Origin: Lentzea flava
GTDB lineage: Bacteria; Actinomycetota; Actinomycetes; Mycobacteriales; Pseudonocardiaceae
Length of the DNA stretch: 64,000 bases
Direction of reading: 5' to 3'
Assembly: GCF_014648475.1 (NCBI RefSeq)
Contig: NZ_BMRE01000002.1
Coordinates: 186,001 to 250,000 of the forward strand
The notes beneath the pieces are model-generated. The model saw nothing but the letters and a program-made list of their open reading frames with translations. It was not told the origin of the DNA and did not search any database. A program made the position numbers and the translations under genes. The stretch's first letter is position 1, and each line of letters begins with the position of its first letter. Shown here one piece after another: positions 34,945 to 44,484 of this stretch.

Positions 34945-36105
34945 GTGCCCAAACTGCCTGCCGAACGTGTGACGAAGGCGATCGACGACCCGGCCACGCC
35001 GCTGTGGCGCGGGACGATTGCGCTACGCATAGTCACATTTCTCTTCGCGGCGGCGAACGTGATCGCGAACCAATCCGAGTACATCCGGCCCTGGCTCGCG
35101 TGGACGACGCTCGGCGTGATGGCGCTGTGGTCCGTTTTCACCAGCCGCGCCTACAGCACCACGTGGGGCAGGCGCTGGCCGATCGTGCTGATCGACCTCG
35201 CGCTGACGTGCGGACTCATGTCGCTGTCGCAGCTGATCATGTCCGATCACCAGCTGCTGACGCTGAACGTGCCGCTGATCACCACGATCTGGGCGTGCGT
35301 GCCCGCGGTCGCGCTGGGGGCGCTCGGCGGGGCGGCCGCGGGTTTCGCCGGTGGACTGACCGTCGGCCTCTTCACCTACCTGTCCAAGGGCGTGCCGAGT
35401 CTCGACCTGCTGCGCGACGTGGTGCTGCTCGCGGGCGCGGGCATGGTCGTCGGCATGGCGTCGGCCACGGCGCGGCGTTCCGCGGTGCGGCTCGCCCAGG
35501 CGTTGCGCACGGAAGCGGCGACGGCGGAACGGGAACGGCTCGCCCGCTCGATCCACGACAGCGTGCTGCAGGTGCTCGCCCGAGTGCGCAAGCGCGGGCT
35601 GGAGGTCGGCGGTGAGGCCGCGGAACTGGCCAAGCTCGCGGGCGAGCAGGAGGTCGCGTTGCGCAACCTGGTGGCCGCCGCTCCCACCGACTCCACTGTG
35701 GACGGAGAGATCGACCTGCGCCCCGGCCTGCAGCTGCTGGCCACTCCGAAGGTCCAGGTGTCCACTCCGGCCACCCAGGTCATGCTCACCGCCACCACCG
35801 CGGTCGAACTCACCTCGCTCGTCCGCGAAGCACTGTCCAACGTGGACAAGCACGCCGGTGAGGACGCACGGGCGTGGGTGCTGCTCGAGGACCTCGGAGA
35901 GGAAATCGTGCTGAGCGTCAGGGACGATGGTCCCGGCATCCCGGAAGGCCGGATCGCGTCCGCTGCCGCGGAAGGCAGGATGGGCATCGAGAAGTCGATC
36001 AAAGGCCGGGTCGAGTCACTCGGCGGCACGCTGGAACTCCAGACCGGGCCGGGGGAGGGCACGGAGTGGGAGGTTCGGGTGTTCAGGAAGGGGGCGGCAA
36101 GATGA
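34945..36105 (+). CDS. MacS-like sensor histidine kinase
   Basis: A 386-residue kinase. GTG start with AAAGGAG upstream. About five membrane helices occupy residues ~25-175. The HisKA_3-type dimerisation segment carries the phospho-accepting His204 (RSIHDSVLQVLARV). The ATPase region has REALSNVDKHA, DDGPGIP and GRMGIEKSIKGR. It resembles MacS of the Streptomyces MacRS system, which influences morphology and antibiotic production. First gene of a three-gene operon joined by two ATGA overlaps. Confidence 0.92.
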   Translation: MPKLPAERVTKAIDDPATPLWRGTIALRIVTFLFAAANVIANQSEYIRPWLAWTTLGVMALWSVFTSRAYSTTWGRRWPIVLIDLALTCGLMSLSQLIMSDHQLLTLNVPLITTIWACVPAVALGALGGAAAGFAGGLTVGLFTYLSKGVPSLDLLRDVVLLAGAGMVVGMASATARRSAVRLAQALRTEAATAERERLARSIHDSVLQVLARVRKRGLEVGGEAAELAKLAGEQEVALRNLVAAAPTDSTVDGEIDLRPGLQLLATPKVQVSTPATQVMLTATTAVELTSLVREALSNVDKHAGEDARAWVLLEDLGEEIVLSVRDDGPGIPEGRIASAAAEGRMGIEKSIKGRVESLGGTLELQTGPGEGTEWEVRVFRKGAAR

Positions 36106-36764
36106 CGGTCTCGGTGATGGTCGTGGACGACCACCCGATGTGGCGCGAAGGCGTCGCACGTGACCTGGCGGAGCGGGGCTTCGAGGTCGTGGCGACCGCG
36201 GGTGACGCCGCCTCGGCGGTGCGCATCGCGAAGGCGGTGCGGCCCGACGTCGTGCTGATGGACCTCAACCTCGGTGAACTCTCCGGCGTCGACGCCACCC
36301 TGCTGATCACCGGCGAGCTGCCGGAGACGCGCGTGCTGGTGCTGTCCGCGTCCGGCGAGCACGACGACGTGCTGCAGGCCGTGAAGGCGGGCGCGTCCGG
36401 CTACCTCGTGAAGTCGGCGTCGGCGGACGAACTGGTCGAGGCCGTGACCCGCACCGCGGCGGGCGACGCCGTGTTCACCGCGGGCCTGGCCGGGCTGGTG
36501 CTCGGCGAGTACCGGCGGATGGCCGCCGCACCGGACGGCTCCGACGAGAAGCCGCAGCTGACCGACCGGGAGACCGAGGTACTCCGGTTGGTGGCCAAGG
36601 GCCTGACCGCACGACAGATCGCGAACCGCCTGGTGATCTCCCACCGCACGGTCGAGAACCACGTCCAGTCGACTTTGCGGAAACTTCAACTGCACAACCG
36701 GGTGGAGCTGGCGCGTTATGCCATCGAGCACGGTCTCGACAGCGAACCGGAGGCAGAGAAATGA
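36102..36764 (+). CDS. NarL/LuxR-type response regulator
   Basis: A 220-residue regulator whose ATG overlaps the kinase stop. Receiver domain: acidic DD at 9-10, phospho-acceptor Asp54 (VLMDLNLG), Lys near 105 (YLVKSAS). The C-terminal LuxR helix-turn-helix reads LTDRETEVLRLVAKG then RTVENHVQSTLRKL. It is the cognate partner of the kinase by position and type. The next gene again starts in an ATGA overlap. Confidence 0.95.
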   Translation: MTVSVMVVDDHPMWREGVARDLAERGFEVVATAGDAASAVRIAKAVRPDVVLMDLNLGELSGVDATLLITGELPETRVLVLSASGEHDDVLQAVKAGASGYLVKSASADELVEAVTRTAAGDAVFTAGLAGLVLGEYRRMAAAPDGSDEKPQLTDRETEVLRLVAKGLTARQIANRLVISHRTVENHVQSTLRKLQLHNRVELARYAIEHGLDSEPEAEK

Positions 36765-37294
36765 CAGACCCGAGAGAGTTACGCGTGTCCGATCCGGAAC
36801 GTGAGCACGTCGTCAGCCTGCTGAACAAGGCGGTGGGCCGCGGCATGATCACGCTCGACGAGTTCACGACGCGGACGGACACCGCTCTCGCCGCCGTGAC
36901 CAGGGCCGATCTGAACGCGGTGCTGATCGACCTGCCCGGCATGGTCAACACCGAGCTGGCCAACGCGCGCACCGAGCTGAAGAACACGATGGGCACGACG
37001 GTCCGCAAGGGCCACTGGGTCGTGCCGCGTGAACTCGTCATCCGCAACACGCTCGGCACCACGAACCTCGACTTCACCGCGGCCGAGGTGCCGCCGGTGG
37101 TCAACGTCGACCTCGACGTGTCGCTGGGGTCGGTGAAGCTCGTGCTGCCCGCCGGGTCGTCGGTCAACGTCGACGCCGTGGAGATCACCGCGGGCGAGCT
37201 GAAGGACAAGGTCCACACCGCCGTCGGCAGCCCGCACTTCCAGGTCAGGGGCTCGGTGCGCGGCGGAAGCGTGGTGATCAAGCGCAAGCGCTGA
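36761..37294 (+). CDS. DUF1707 protein with LiaF-like C-terminal domain
   Basis: A 177-residue soluble protein. Residues ~5-58 are DUF1707 (LRVSDPEREHVVSLLNKAVGRGMITLDEF), a short SHOCT-like module. Residues ~85-177 resemble the beta-stranded cell-wall-active antibiotic response (LiaF-like) domain, with LGSVKLVLPAGSSVNVDAVE. Coupling to the kinase and regulator genes suggests an accessory regulator or output of an envelope-stress pathway. Confidence 0.88.
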   Translation: MTDPRELRVSDPEREHVVSLLNKAVGRGMITLDEFTTRTDTALAAVTRADLNAVLIDLPGMVNTELANARTELKNTMGTTVRKGHWVVPRELVIRNTLGTTNLDFTAAEVPPVVNVDLDVSLGSVKLVLPAGSSVNVDAVEITAGELKDKVHTAVGSPHFQVRGSVRGGSVVIKRKR

Positions 37295-37330
37295 TCTGCG
37301 GCCGCACGTCGTGGCGCGCAGGATCGGGGC

Positions 37331-38278
37331 ATGCGGTGTCTCGTGACCGGTGCGACCGGCTACCTCGGCGGACGGCTCGTGCCCAGGCTGCTGGCGGAAG
37401 GCCACCGGGTGCGCTGCCTGGTGCGGTCGCCGGAGAAGCTGCGCGACGTCCCGTGGGCCGCTGACGTCGAGATCGTGCGCGGTGACGTGCTCGGCGACCT
37501 CGACGAGGCCATGCGGGACATCGAGGTCGTGCACTACCTCGTGCACTCGTTGCACTCGAAGGACTTCGCGGACGCCGACCGGAAAGCCGCGGAGAACACC
37601 GCGCGAGCAGCGGAACGCGTCGGGGTGCACCGAATCGTCTACCTGGGCGGACTTCATCCGGCCGGCGACCTTTCGCCTCACCTGGCCTCCCGCAAGGAGG
37701 TCGGTGAGGTGTTCCTGCGGTCGTCGGTGCCCGCCGTGGTGCTCCAGGCCGCGGTGATCATCGGGTCCGGGTCGGCGTCGTTCGAGATGCTGCGGTACCT
37801 CACCGAACGGCTGCCGGTCATGGTCACGCCGCGGTGGGTGCACAACCGGATCCAGCCGATCGCGGTCAGGGACGTGCTGCGGTACCTGGTCGGCGCGACG
37901 ACGGTGGACGCGAACCGGACGTTCGACATCGGCGGACCGGACGCGCTCACGTACCTGGAGATGATTCAGCGGTATGCGCTGGTCGCCGGTCTGCGCAAAC
38001 GATTGGTGCTGCCGGTGCCGCTGCTGACTCCGCACCTGTCCGCGTACTGGGTGTTCCTGGTGACGCCGGTGGCCGGGTCGATGGCGGGGGCGTTGATCGA
38101 ATCGTTGATCCACGAGGTGGTGTGCCGCGAGCGCGATGTGGAGAAGGTGCTGCCCGGCGAAAACCTCGGCTACGACGAGGCCGTGGAGTTCGCACTGGCC
38201 CAGGTCCGCGACGCCGCGGGGAGATCGCTGGTCGGGCACGTCGGTGCCGGGCGAGCTGGATGGTCTGCTGCCGACTGA
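37331..38278 (+). CDS. NAD(P)-binding SDR-type protein, C-terminally truncated
   Basis: A 315-residue extended-SDR-like protein. The Rossmann motif TGATGYLGG is at 6-14; HRIVYLGGLHP, SRKEVGEVFL and VHNRIQPIAVRDVLRYL are typical of NAD(P)H-binding proteins that carry a DUF2867 domain after the nucleotide fold. Here the frame ends soon after the DEAVEFALAQV helix, and the DUF2867 part continues only in other frames (38244-38583). The catalytic half may still fold, but the gene looks shortened by a frameshift. Substrate unknown. Confidence 0.85.
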   Translation: MRCLVTGATGYLGGRLVPRLLAEGHRVRCLVRSPEKLRDVPWAADVEIVRGDVLGDLDEAMRDIEVVHYLVHSLHSKDFADADRKAAENTARAAERVGVHRIVYLGGLHPAGDLSPHLASRKEVGEVFLRSSVPAVVLQAAVIIGSGSASFEMLRYLTERLPVMVTPRWVHNRIQPIAVRDVLRYLVGATTVDANRTFDIGGPDALTYLEMIQRYALVAGLRKRLVLPVPLLTPHLSAYWVFLVTPVAGSMAGALIESLIHEVVCRERDVEKVLPGENLGYDEAVEFALAQVRDAAGRSLVGHVGAGRAGWSAAD

Positions 38279-38583
38279 CCACGCCTGGATCAGCGGCTCC
38301 GCGCACTTGGACGAGCGGGAACGCAAGGCCGGAGTCGAACGCTCCCGGCTGCTGCGGCCGCGCCGACGTGCAGGTGCACGAGACGGTGCGCCACCGCATT
38401 CGAGTGGCGGACGGTGAGCGGGGCGGGTCCACTTACCGCCAACGCGCCGTGTTCGTGCCCAAAGGGCTCGCCGGACACCTCTACTGGGCGGTGGTCTGGC
38501 CGTTCCACGGCGTTGTGTTCGGCGGCATGGTGCGCAACATCGCCAATGAAGCTGAGCTGCACAAGAACTTCAGAAAGTCCTGA
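38244..38583 (+). pseudogene. Remnant DUF2867 domain, frameshifted
   Basis: Frame +3 from 38244 reads GELDGLLPTDHAWISG and DERERKAGVERSRLLR, the start of DUF2867. Frame +1 then reads TYRQRAVFVPKGLAGHLYW and FHGVVFGGMVRNIA, its end, to a stop at 38583. The middle of the domain (roughly 60-70 residues) is missing. At least two frame changes and one deletion are needed relative to an intact SDR-DUF2867 protein. Sequencing error cannot explain the deletion. Confidence 0.75.
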
Positions 38584-38619
38584 TGGACTGCACAAGCAGC
38601 AAAGGGTGAGACTTCCCGC

Positions 38620-39651
38620 ATGAAGGCTCTCGTCAAGGTCGCCGCTGGGCCTGGCCTCGAACTGACCGACGTCCCCGACCCCACACCGGGACCCACCGAC
38701 GTGGTCGTGAAGGTCCTGCGCACCGGCATCTGCGGTACCGACCTGCACATCGACTCGTGGGACGACTGGGCGGCCCAGAACATCAAGGCGCCGCTGGTTC
38801 TCGGGCACGAGTTCGTCGGCGAGGTCGTGGAGACAGGCGCCTCCGTGACCGGCGTGAAGGTCGGTGACCTGGTCAGCGGCGAAGGCCATCTCGTGTGCGG
38901 GACGTGCCGCAACTGCAAGGCCGGCCGTCGGCACCTGTGCGCCAACACGCGTGGGCTCGGTGTGCACTCCAACGGGGCGTTCGCGCAGTACGTCGTGCTG
39001 CCCGAGCAGAACGCGTGGGTGCACCGCACGCCCGTCGACCTGGACGTGGCCGCGATCTTCGACCCGTTCGGCAACGCCGTGCACACCGCGTTGAGCTTCC
39101 CCGTCATCGGCGAGGACGTGATCATCACCGGTGCCGGGCCGATCGGCATCATGGCCGCCGCCGTCGCGAAGCACGCGGGTGCGCGCAACGTCGTGATCAC
39201 CGACGTCTCCGAGCACCGGCTGGACCTCGCGCGCAAGGTCGGTGTCGACCTCACGGTGAACGTCGCCGAGAAGACGATCGAGCAGGCCCAGCACGAGCTC
39301 GGCATGGCAGAGGGCTTCGACGTCGGCATGGAGATGTCCGGGAAGCCGTCGGCGCTCCAGAGCATGATCGCGAACATGGCGCACGGCGGTCGCATCGCGA
39401 TGCTGGGGCTGCCCGCGGAGGAGTTCCCCGTCGACTGGAGCAGCGTCGTGCTGAAGATGCTGCACATCAAGGGGATCTACGGCCGCGAGATGTTCGAGAC
39501 CTGGTACTCGATGACCGTGCTGCTGCAGCGCGGCCTCGACCTCGCACCGGTCATCACGCACCGGTACGACCACACGCAGCACGCGGAGGCGTTCGCCACC
39601 GCGCGCGAAGGCAAGTGCGGCAAGGTCATCCTCGACTGGACGGGAGCCTGA
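38620..39651 (+). CDS. tdh: L-threonine 3-dehydrogenase
   Basis: A 343-residue zinc medium-chain dehydrogenase that oxidises threonine to 2-amino-3-ketobutyrate with NAD+. Catalytic zinc ligands Cys38 (TGICGTDLH) and His63-Glu64 (GHEF); structural zinc cysteines 93, 96, 99 and 107. NAD fold [10 protein letters not shown]. The phrase [20 protein letters not shown] is typical of Tdh. The next gene (kbl) starts one base before this stop ends, so both steps of the pathway are made together. Confidence 0.95.
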   Translation: MKALVKVAAGPGLELTDVPDPTPGPTDVVVKVLRTGICGTDLHIDSWDDWAAQNIKAPLVLGHEFVGEVVETGASVTGVKVGDLVSGEGHLVCGTCRNCKAGRRHLCANTRGLGVHSNGAFAQYVVLPEQNAWVHRTPVDLDVAAIFDPFGNAVHTALSFPVIGEDVIITGAGPIGIMAAAVAKHAGARNVVITDVSEHRLDLARKVGVDLTVNVAEKTIEQAQHELGMAEGFDVGMEMSGKPSALQSMIANMAHGGRIAMLGLPAEEFPVDWSSVVLKMLHIKGIYGREMFETWYSMTVLLQRGLDLAPVITHRYDHTQHAEAFATAREGKCGKVILDWTGA

Positions 39652-40829
39652 TGTACGGCGAGCTGAAGAACGACCTCCGCAGGACGATCGAGGAGATCAG
39701 GGAGGCCGGGCTCTACAAGTCCGAACGCGTCATCGCCACGCCGCAGAAGGCCGCCGTGCGGGTCGGCGAGGGTGCCGAGGTGCTGAACTTCTGCGCCAAC
39801 AACTACCTCGGCCTCGCCGACCACCCGCGCCTGATCGAGGCCGCGAAGGACGCGCTGGACAAGTGGGGCTTCGGCATGGCGTCCGTGCGGTTCATCTGCG
39901 GCACGCAGGAGCCGCACAAGGAACTGGAGCGCAAGCTCAGCGAGTTCCTCGGCACCGACGACACGATTCTCTACAGCTCGTGCTTCGACGCGAACGGCGG
40001 CCTGTTCGAGACGCTGCTCGGCGCGGAGGACGCGATCATCTCCGACGAGCTGAACCACGCGTCGATCATCGACGGCGTGCGGCTCAGCAAGGCGAAGCGC
40101 TACCGCTACAAGAACCGCGACATGGACGACCTGGAGCGCCAGCTCAAGGACGCGGCCGACGCGCGCTACCGGCTGATCGCGACCGACGGCGTCTTCTCGA
40201 TGGACGGTTACCTCGCGCCGTTGGACGAGATCTGCGATCTGGCCGAGCGGTACAACGCGCTGGTCATGGTCGACGACTCGCACGCCGTCGGCTTCACCGG
40301 CCCGACCGGCCGCGGGACCCCCGAGCTCTTCGGCGTGCAGGACCGCGTCGACATCGTGACCGGCACGCTGGGCAAGGCGCTGGGCGGTGCGTCCGGCGGT
40401 TACACGTCCGGCCGCGCGGAGATCATCGAACTGCTCCGCCAGCGCTCGCGTCCGTATCTGTTCTCGAACTCGCTCGCGCCGTCGATCACCGCGGCCGCGA
40501 TCGCCGCGCTGGACCTGCTGTCGAGCTCGTCCGAGCTGCTCACCCGGCTCAGGGAGAACACGGAGCTCTTCCGCAGGCGGATGACCGAGGAGGGCTTCGA
40601 TCTGCTGCCCGGCGAGCACCCGATCATCCCGGTGATGATCGGCGACGCGGCCGAGGCGGGCCGGCTGGCCGATCTGCTGCTGGAGCAGGGCATCTACGTG
40701 ATCGGCTTCTCGTACCCGGTGGTGCCGCACGGCAAGGCGCGCATCCGCACGCAGATGTCGGCCGCGCACACCACGGAGGACGTGAACCGGGCGGTCGACG
40801 CGTTCGTCGCCGCTCGCGCCAAGATGTGA
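39651..40829 (+). CDS. kbl: Glycine C-acetyltransferase (2-amino-3-ketobutyrate CoA ligase)
   Basis: A 392-residue PLP enzyme of the alpha-oxoamine synthase family. It splits 2-amino-3-ketobutyrate with CoA into glycine and acetyl-CoA, the second step after Tdh. Start [20 protein letters not shown]. The PLP lysine is Lys242 in [18 protein letters not shown] supplies the cofactor Asp and His. It overlaps the tdh stop by one base (TGATG). Confidence 0.96.
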   Translation: MYGELKNDLRRTIEEIREAGLYKSERVIATPQKAAVRVGEGAEVLNFCANNYLGLADHPRLIEAAKDALDKWGFGMASVRFICGTQEPHKELERKLSEFLGTDDTILYSSCFDANGGLFETLLGAEDAIISDELNHASIIDGVRLSKAKRYRYKNRDMDDLERQLKDAADARYRLIATDGVFSMDGYLAPLDEICDLAERYNALVMVDDSHAVGFTGPTGRGTPELFGVQDRVDIVTGTLGKALGGASGGYTSGRAEIIELLRQRSRPYLFSNSLAPSITAAAIAALDLLSSSSELLTRLRENTELFRRRMTEEGFDLLPGEHPIIPVMIGDAAEAGRLADLLLEQGIYVIGFSYPVVPHGKARIRTQMSAAHTTEDVNRAVDAFVAARAKM

Positions 40830-40896
40830 CCCACGACACACAACGGTAAGAATCCTGGCGATTCGCGCAGTACCTCGTGAAGAGGGAGGGGCGATC

Positions 40897-41367
40897 GTGG
40901 AGGACTTCACGGCTGTCTACCGCGAGTGTTACCCGCGCGTGCTCGCCTATGCCGCGAGCCATGCGGGTGCACAGCGTGCGGAGGACATCACCAGCGAGAC
41001 CTTCACGATCGCCTGGCGCAAGCTCGACAAGATGCCGTCGAACGCGTTGCCGTGGCTGCTCGGCATCGCCCGCAACCTGGTGCGCGCGGCCCGCCGCCAA
41101 ACCACGCATTACGAGCTCGCGGACGTTCCGGCTGACGACGACTTCGCGTTCATCGAGCTGCGGGCAGCGCTGGCCGGTCTGTCCGAGGCCGACCAGGAGG
41201 TGCTCACGCTGATCGCGTGGCACGGTCTGGGCGCGGCCGAGGCTGCGCAGGTGCTCGGCTGCACGACGTCGACGTTCTTCGTGCGACTGCACCGGGCCCG
41301 GCGACGGTTGCAGGCGGCTCTCTCGACATCGAACTCCGACCGTGCGAGGGAGTCATGGAAGACCTGA
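40897..41367 (+). CDS. ECF-type RNA polymerase sigma factor
   Basis: A 156-residue sigma factor from a GTG start with GAGGGAGGGG upstream. Region 2: YPRVLAYAASHAG, then AEDITSETFTIAWRKLD and WLLGIARNLVRAARR. Region 4: LSEADQEVLTLIAWHGLGAAEAAQVLGC and FVRLHRARRRL. The next gene overlaps by 13 bp and encodes its probable membrane regulator. Confidence 0.93.
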   Translation: MEDFTAVYRECYPRVLAYAASHAGAQRAEDITSETFTIAWRKLDKMPSNALPWLLGIARNLVRAARRQTTHYELADVPADDDFAFIELRAALAGLSEADQEVLTLIAWHGLGAAEAAQVLGCTTSTFFVRLHRARRRLQAALSTSNSDRARESWKT

Positions 41368-42365
41368 TGAAGGACCTGGCTCGGGTCAAGCCGCCCACGC
41401 CGGAGGTCGACCCCGAGCGCATGGAACGCGACCTCGCGCGCATCACCGCACTGCCGCGGCCGCGATCTGTCCGGCTGCGGTCCCTGAGGCGGTTCACTCC
41501 GTTGCTGGTCGCGGCGGCGGTGATCGCACTCGTGGTCGTCCTGCTGCCGAAGCCCACCCAGCCGGTGCAGCCTGCCGCGCCCGCGTCGTGGTGGCACGTG
41601 CTGACGGAACAGACGTCGCTGATGATCGTGGGCGACCCGGCGAACCCGTACACCGTGCGCTTCCACTCCAAGACCGACCAGTGGCTGACCGCCGACACGC
41701 AAGTCACGGTCGTCCAGAAGGACGGCGAGGTGATGCCCTATTCCAATGACGACACCGCCAAGTGGGAAGCAGCGGGCAAGCCGGCGACAGCTCCACAGGT
41801 CGGTGGGAGCCGCTCGGTGCGCATCGGCCCGATGAAGCCTGCCGTGCAGAAGACGAACGTCGCCGGATTCCAGATGTCCCTGCACAGCAACGCACGATTC
41901 GACTCGTTCGAGTCACTGCCCGCCGACCCGGTGGAGCTGAAGAACGCGTTGGAGACCATCAGCGGGAAGGACACGTACAAGACCGCGTCTCTCGCCATGG
42001 GGTTGATGAGCGCGAACGTGCGCGACGAACAACGACGGGCGGCGTTCGAGCTGCTCAAGAACCTCGACGGCGCGCATTCCCTCCCGGACGTGGACCGGCC
42101 CGAGGGGCGCATCGTCGGCGTGGCGATCCCCGCACCGCCGACGTTCCAGTTCTCCGACGTCGAAACCCAGCTGTGGCTCAAGGCGGAGACCGGCCTGCCG
42201 CACTCCAAGTCGGACGTGATCACCACGCCCCAGCACGGCCTGCCACGCGGCACGCCCATCGCCACCGAGGTGTACCTCCTGCTGGACAAGGCCGGCATCG
42301 ACCCGATCGTGCCTCAGAACGTCACCGTGAACGGCGAGGTGGAATCCCCCATCATCGAGCGGTGA
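41355..42365 (+). CDS. CU044_5270-type membrane protein, putative partner of the sigma factor
   Basis: A 336-residue protein from an ATG preceded by GAGGGAG inside the sigma gene. A cytoplasmic N-terminus of ~45 residues with many charged positions, one helix at ~48-64 (PLLVAAAVIALVVVLLP), then an exported domain of ~270 residues. This family regularly follows ECF sigma genes in actinobacteria. The cytoplasmic part is short and lacks the zinc HxxxCxxC anti-sigma motif, so anti-sigma activity is only inferred from the coupling. Confidence 0.82.
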   Translation: MEDLMKDLARVKPPTPEVDPERMERDLARITALPRPRSVRLRSLRRFTPLLVAAAVIALVVVLLPKPTQPVQPAAPASWWHVLTEQTSLMIVGDPANPYTVRFHSKTDQWLTADTQVTVVQKDGEVMPYSNDDTAKWEAAGKPATAPQVGGSRSVRIGPMKPAVQKTNVAGFQMSLHSNARFDSFESLPADPVELKNALETISGKDTYKTASLAMGLMSANVRDEQRRAAFELLKNLDGAHSLPDVDRPEGRIVGVAIPAPPTFQFSDVETQLWLKAETGLPHSKSDVITTPQHGLPRGTPIATEVYLLLDKAGIDPIVPQNVTVNGEVESPIIER

Positions 42366-42383
42366 TCGGTCCGTCCGAGGTAC

Positions 42384-42399
42384 GCGGAAATCGTTCCGC
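42384..42399 (+). promoter_or_regulatory. Inverted repeat before the alpha/beta-hydrolase gene
   Basis: GCGGAA and TTCCGC form a perfect 6-bp inverted repeat with a 4-bp centre, 38 bp before the hydrolase start and 19 bp after the previous stop. It could be an operator or a weak terminator stem; no T-run follows. Confidence 0.3.
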
Positions 42400-42436
42400 A
42401 AACGTTCGAAGATGGACACACCCGGTTTCGCGGGCG

Positions 42437-43534
42437 GTGGACGATCAGATCGTGTCCACGAGTTCACGGCAGCGGGTCGCCCTGCGCATGGCCACGCTCG
42501 GGGTGGCGGCCGCGTTGCGCCTGCCCGACCGGGTGATCCGCGCGATCGTCGGCGCACCAGTCCAGGTCGAGGGGGCGCAGCTGAGCCCCACCGCTCAACT
42601 GCTGATCGCGCTGGAACGGGCCGTGCCGAGGGCCGCGCCGAACGTGGTGCCCGACCTGGTGGCGGTGCGCAGGGACTTCGACATCGCGTCGTCCGTGCTG
42701 CTCGCCGGTGTCGGGCGGGACGTGCAGGTGCGCGACACCGTCGTGAACGGTGCGCACGGCCCGATTCCGGCGCGGGTGTACAGCCCTCCCGGTGCGTCCG
42801 GTCCGCTTCCGCTGCTGGTGTTCTTCCACGGTGGCGGCTTCGTGCTGGGCAGCCTGACCAGCCACGACGGGATCTGCCGTTTCCTCAGCGAGCATGGTGG
42901 CGTGCGGGTCGTGGCCGTCGAGTACGCCCTGGCCCCGGAACATCCCTACCCGGCCGGAGTCGAGGACACCTACGCGGCGTTCCGGCACATCGCCTCGAAC
43001 GCTGAGCACTTCGGCGGCGTCGACGGGGTGGTGGGGGTCGGCGGCGACAGCGCGGGCGGAGCGCTCTCGGCCGTCGTGGCGCAGCGGTGCGTCGACGAAG
43101 CGGTGCCGAAGCCCGCCTTCAACCTGATGCTCTACCCCGCCGTCGACGGGCTGAGCGAGCACCGGTCGCGACAGCTCTTCGGCAGCGGGTTCTTCCTCAA
43201 CAGCGAGGTGGTCGACTGGTACCGGGCCTGCTACACCCAGGACCTCACGCGGCTGCTCGAGCCGTACGCCTCGCCGCTGCGCTCTCCCGACTTCCGCGGC
43301 CTGCCACCGACCTGCGTGGTGACCGGAGGGTTCGACCTGTTCCGGGACGAGGGGACCGAGTACGCCGACCGGCTGAGGGCCGCCGGCGTCGAGGTGACCC
43401 ACCTGCACCACGACGGGTTGGTGCACGGGTTCGCTTCGTTCCTGGCCTGCGACCGGCACGCCCGGCAAGCGATGTGGGCGGCCGCGGCGGAGCTGCGCCG
43501 CATGGCTGCTGTGGCGCGTGAACCCTCATCATGA
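42437..43534 (+). CDS. Alpha/beta hydrolase (hormone-sensitive-lipase-like esterase)
   Basis: A 365-residue esterase. The oxyanion motif FFHGGGFVLG (~131), nucleophile GGDSAGGALS (~203), acid in VTGGFDLFRDEG and base in LVHGFASF mark the HSL-type family of carboxylesterases. The GTG at 42437 is the best guess; another in-frame GTG is at 42452 and neither has a strong ribosome-binding site. An N-terminal ~60-residue cap precedes the core. The LysR-type regulator gene begins just after its stop. Confidence 0.88.
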   Translation: MDDQIVSTSSRQRVALRMATLGVAAALRLPDRVIRAIVGAPVQVEGAQLSPTAQLLIALERAVPRAAPNVVPDLVAVRRDFDIASSVLLAGVGRDVQVRDTVVNGAHGPIPARVYSPPGASGPLPLLVFFHGGGFVLGSLTSHDGICRFLSEHGGVRVVAVEYALAPEHPYPAGVEDTYAAFRHIASNAEHFGGVDGVVGVGGDSAGGALSAVVAQRCVDEAVPKPAFNLMLYPAVDGLSEHRSRQLFGSGFFLNSEVVDWYRACYTQDLTRLLEPYASPLRSPDFRGLPPTCVVTGGFDLFRDEGTEYADRLRAAGVEVTHLHHDGLVHGFASFLACDRHARQAMWAAAAELRRMAAVAREPSS

Positions 43535-43538
43535 GCGG

Positions 43539-44393
43539 GTGATCGACCCACGACGCCTCCGCGTTCTGCGCGCACTCGCCGACCACGGCACGGTGACGGC
43601 CGCAGCTGCTGCGCTGCACCTCACGCCGTCAGCGGTGTCGCAGCAGCTCGCGGCCCTGGAGTCGGAGGCCGGTCACCCGCTGTTGCTCCGAAAAGGACGG
43701 AGGGTGTCGCTCACTCCCGCGGGTGAACTGCTCGTCGCGCACGCCAATGTCGTTGCGGCGGAACTGGAACGCGCACAGGCCACTTTGGACGCTCTCGCCT
43801 CCGGCACCGCCGGACGGGTGGCGATCGCGGCGTTCGCGTCGGCGATCACCCAGGTCGTGGCGCCCGCGCTGGCGGTGTTGCGGGAACGGTCGATCGAACT
43901 GTCCGTGCGCGACGCCGAGGGGCACGAGAGTGTGCGGCTGCTGCTGGACGGCGAGATCGACGTGGCGATCACCGAGGAACACCGGTCGACTGACCGCTTC
44001 ACCACGTTTCCGCTCTACACCGAGCCTTTCGACGTGGTGCTGCCGCCGGGACACGCGCTCGTCGGCGGACCGGTCGACCTGGCGGCGCTGGCCGACGAGG
44101 ACTGGGTCGTGACGCTGCCCGGCAACCCGCTGCGCGACGTCGTGGAGATGGCGTGTGCGCAGGCGGGGTTCGCACCGCGGATCCGCCACACCTCTGACGA
44201 CTTCCGCGCGATCCAGGCGTTGGTGGCGGCCGGGGCCGGGGTGGCGTTGGCACCGCGGAATGCCGTCCGTGGCGTGCCAGTCGCCGGAACACCACCACTC
44301 AGGCGCGTTGTTGCGGCCATACGCAGAGGAACGGAAGACCATCCGTTGATGCGCAATGTGCTTGATGAACTCCACTTAGTGGCACAAAGGTAG
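43539..44393 (+). CDS. LysR family transcriptional regulator
   Basis: A 284-residue regulator. Helix-turn-helix in residues ~1-60: LRVLRALADHGTVTAAAAAL then TPSAVSQQLAALE. The rest is a periplasmic-binding-like effector domain. I chose the GTG at 43539, just after the hydrolase stop; an in-frame GTG at 43518 overlaps that gene. LysR proteins usually control a neighbouring gene, here most simply the esterase. Confidence 0.9.
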   Translation: MIDPRRLRVLRALADHGTVTAAAAALHLTPSAVSQQLAALESEAGHPLLLRKGRRVSLTPAGELLVAHANVVAAELERAQATLDALASGTAGRVAIAAFASAITQVVAPALAVLRERSIELSVRDAEGHESVRLLLDGEIDVAITEEHRSTDRFTTFPLYTEPFDVVLPPGHALVGGPVDLAALADEDWVVTLPGNPLRDVVEMACAQAGFAPRIRHTSDDFRAIQALVAAGAGVALAPRNAVRGVPVAGTPPLRRVVAAIRRGTEDHPLMRNVLDELHLVAQR

Positions 44394-44484
44394 GACTTGT
44401 ACCGGCTCCAAAAACTACTTCCTTCAGGGATATTCGGGCGGAAACAATGGAGCGAAGGGGAGCAGCACTCCTAGCTTCATCTCC

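Noticed and set aside
38895-40829. Taking the long frame from 38895 as one fused protein ending in Kbl
   Set aside because: The upstream part is the out-of-frame shadow of tdh; kbl starts at the ATG at 39651.
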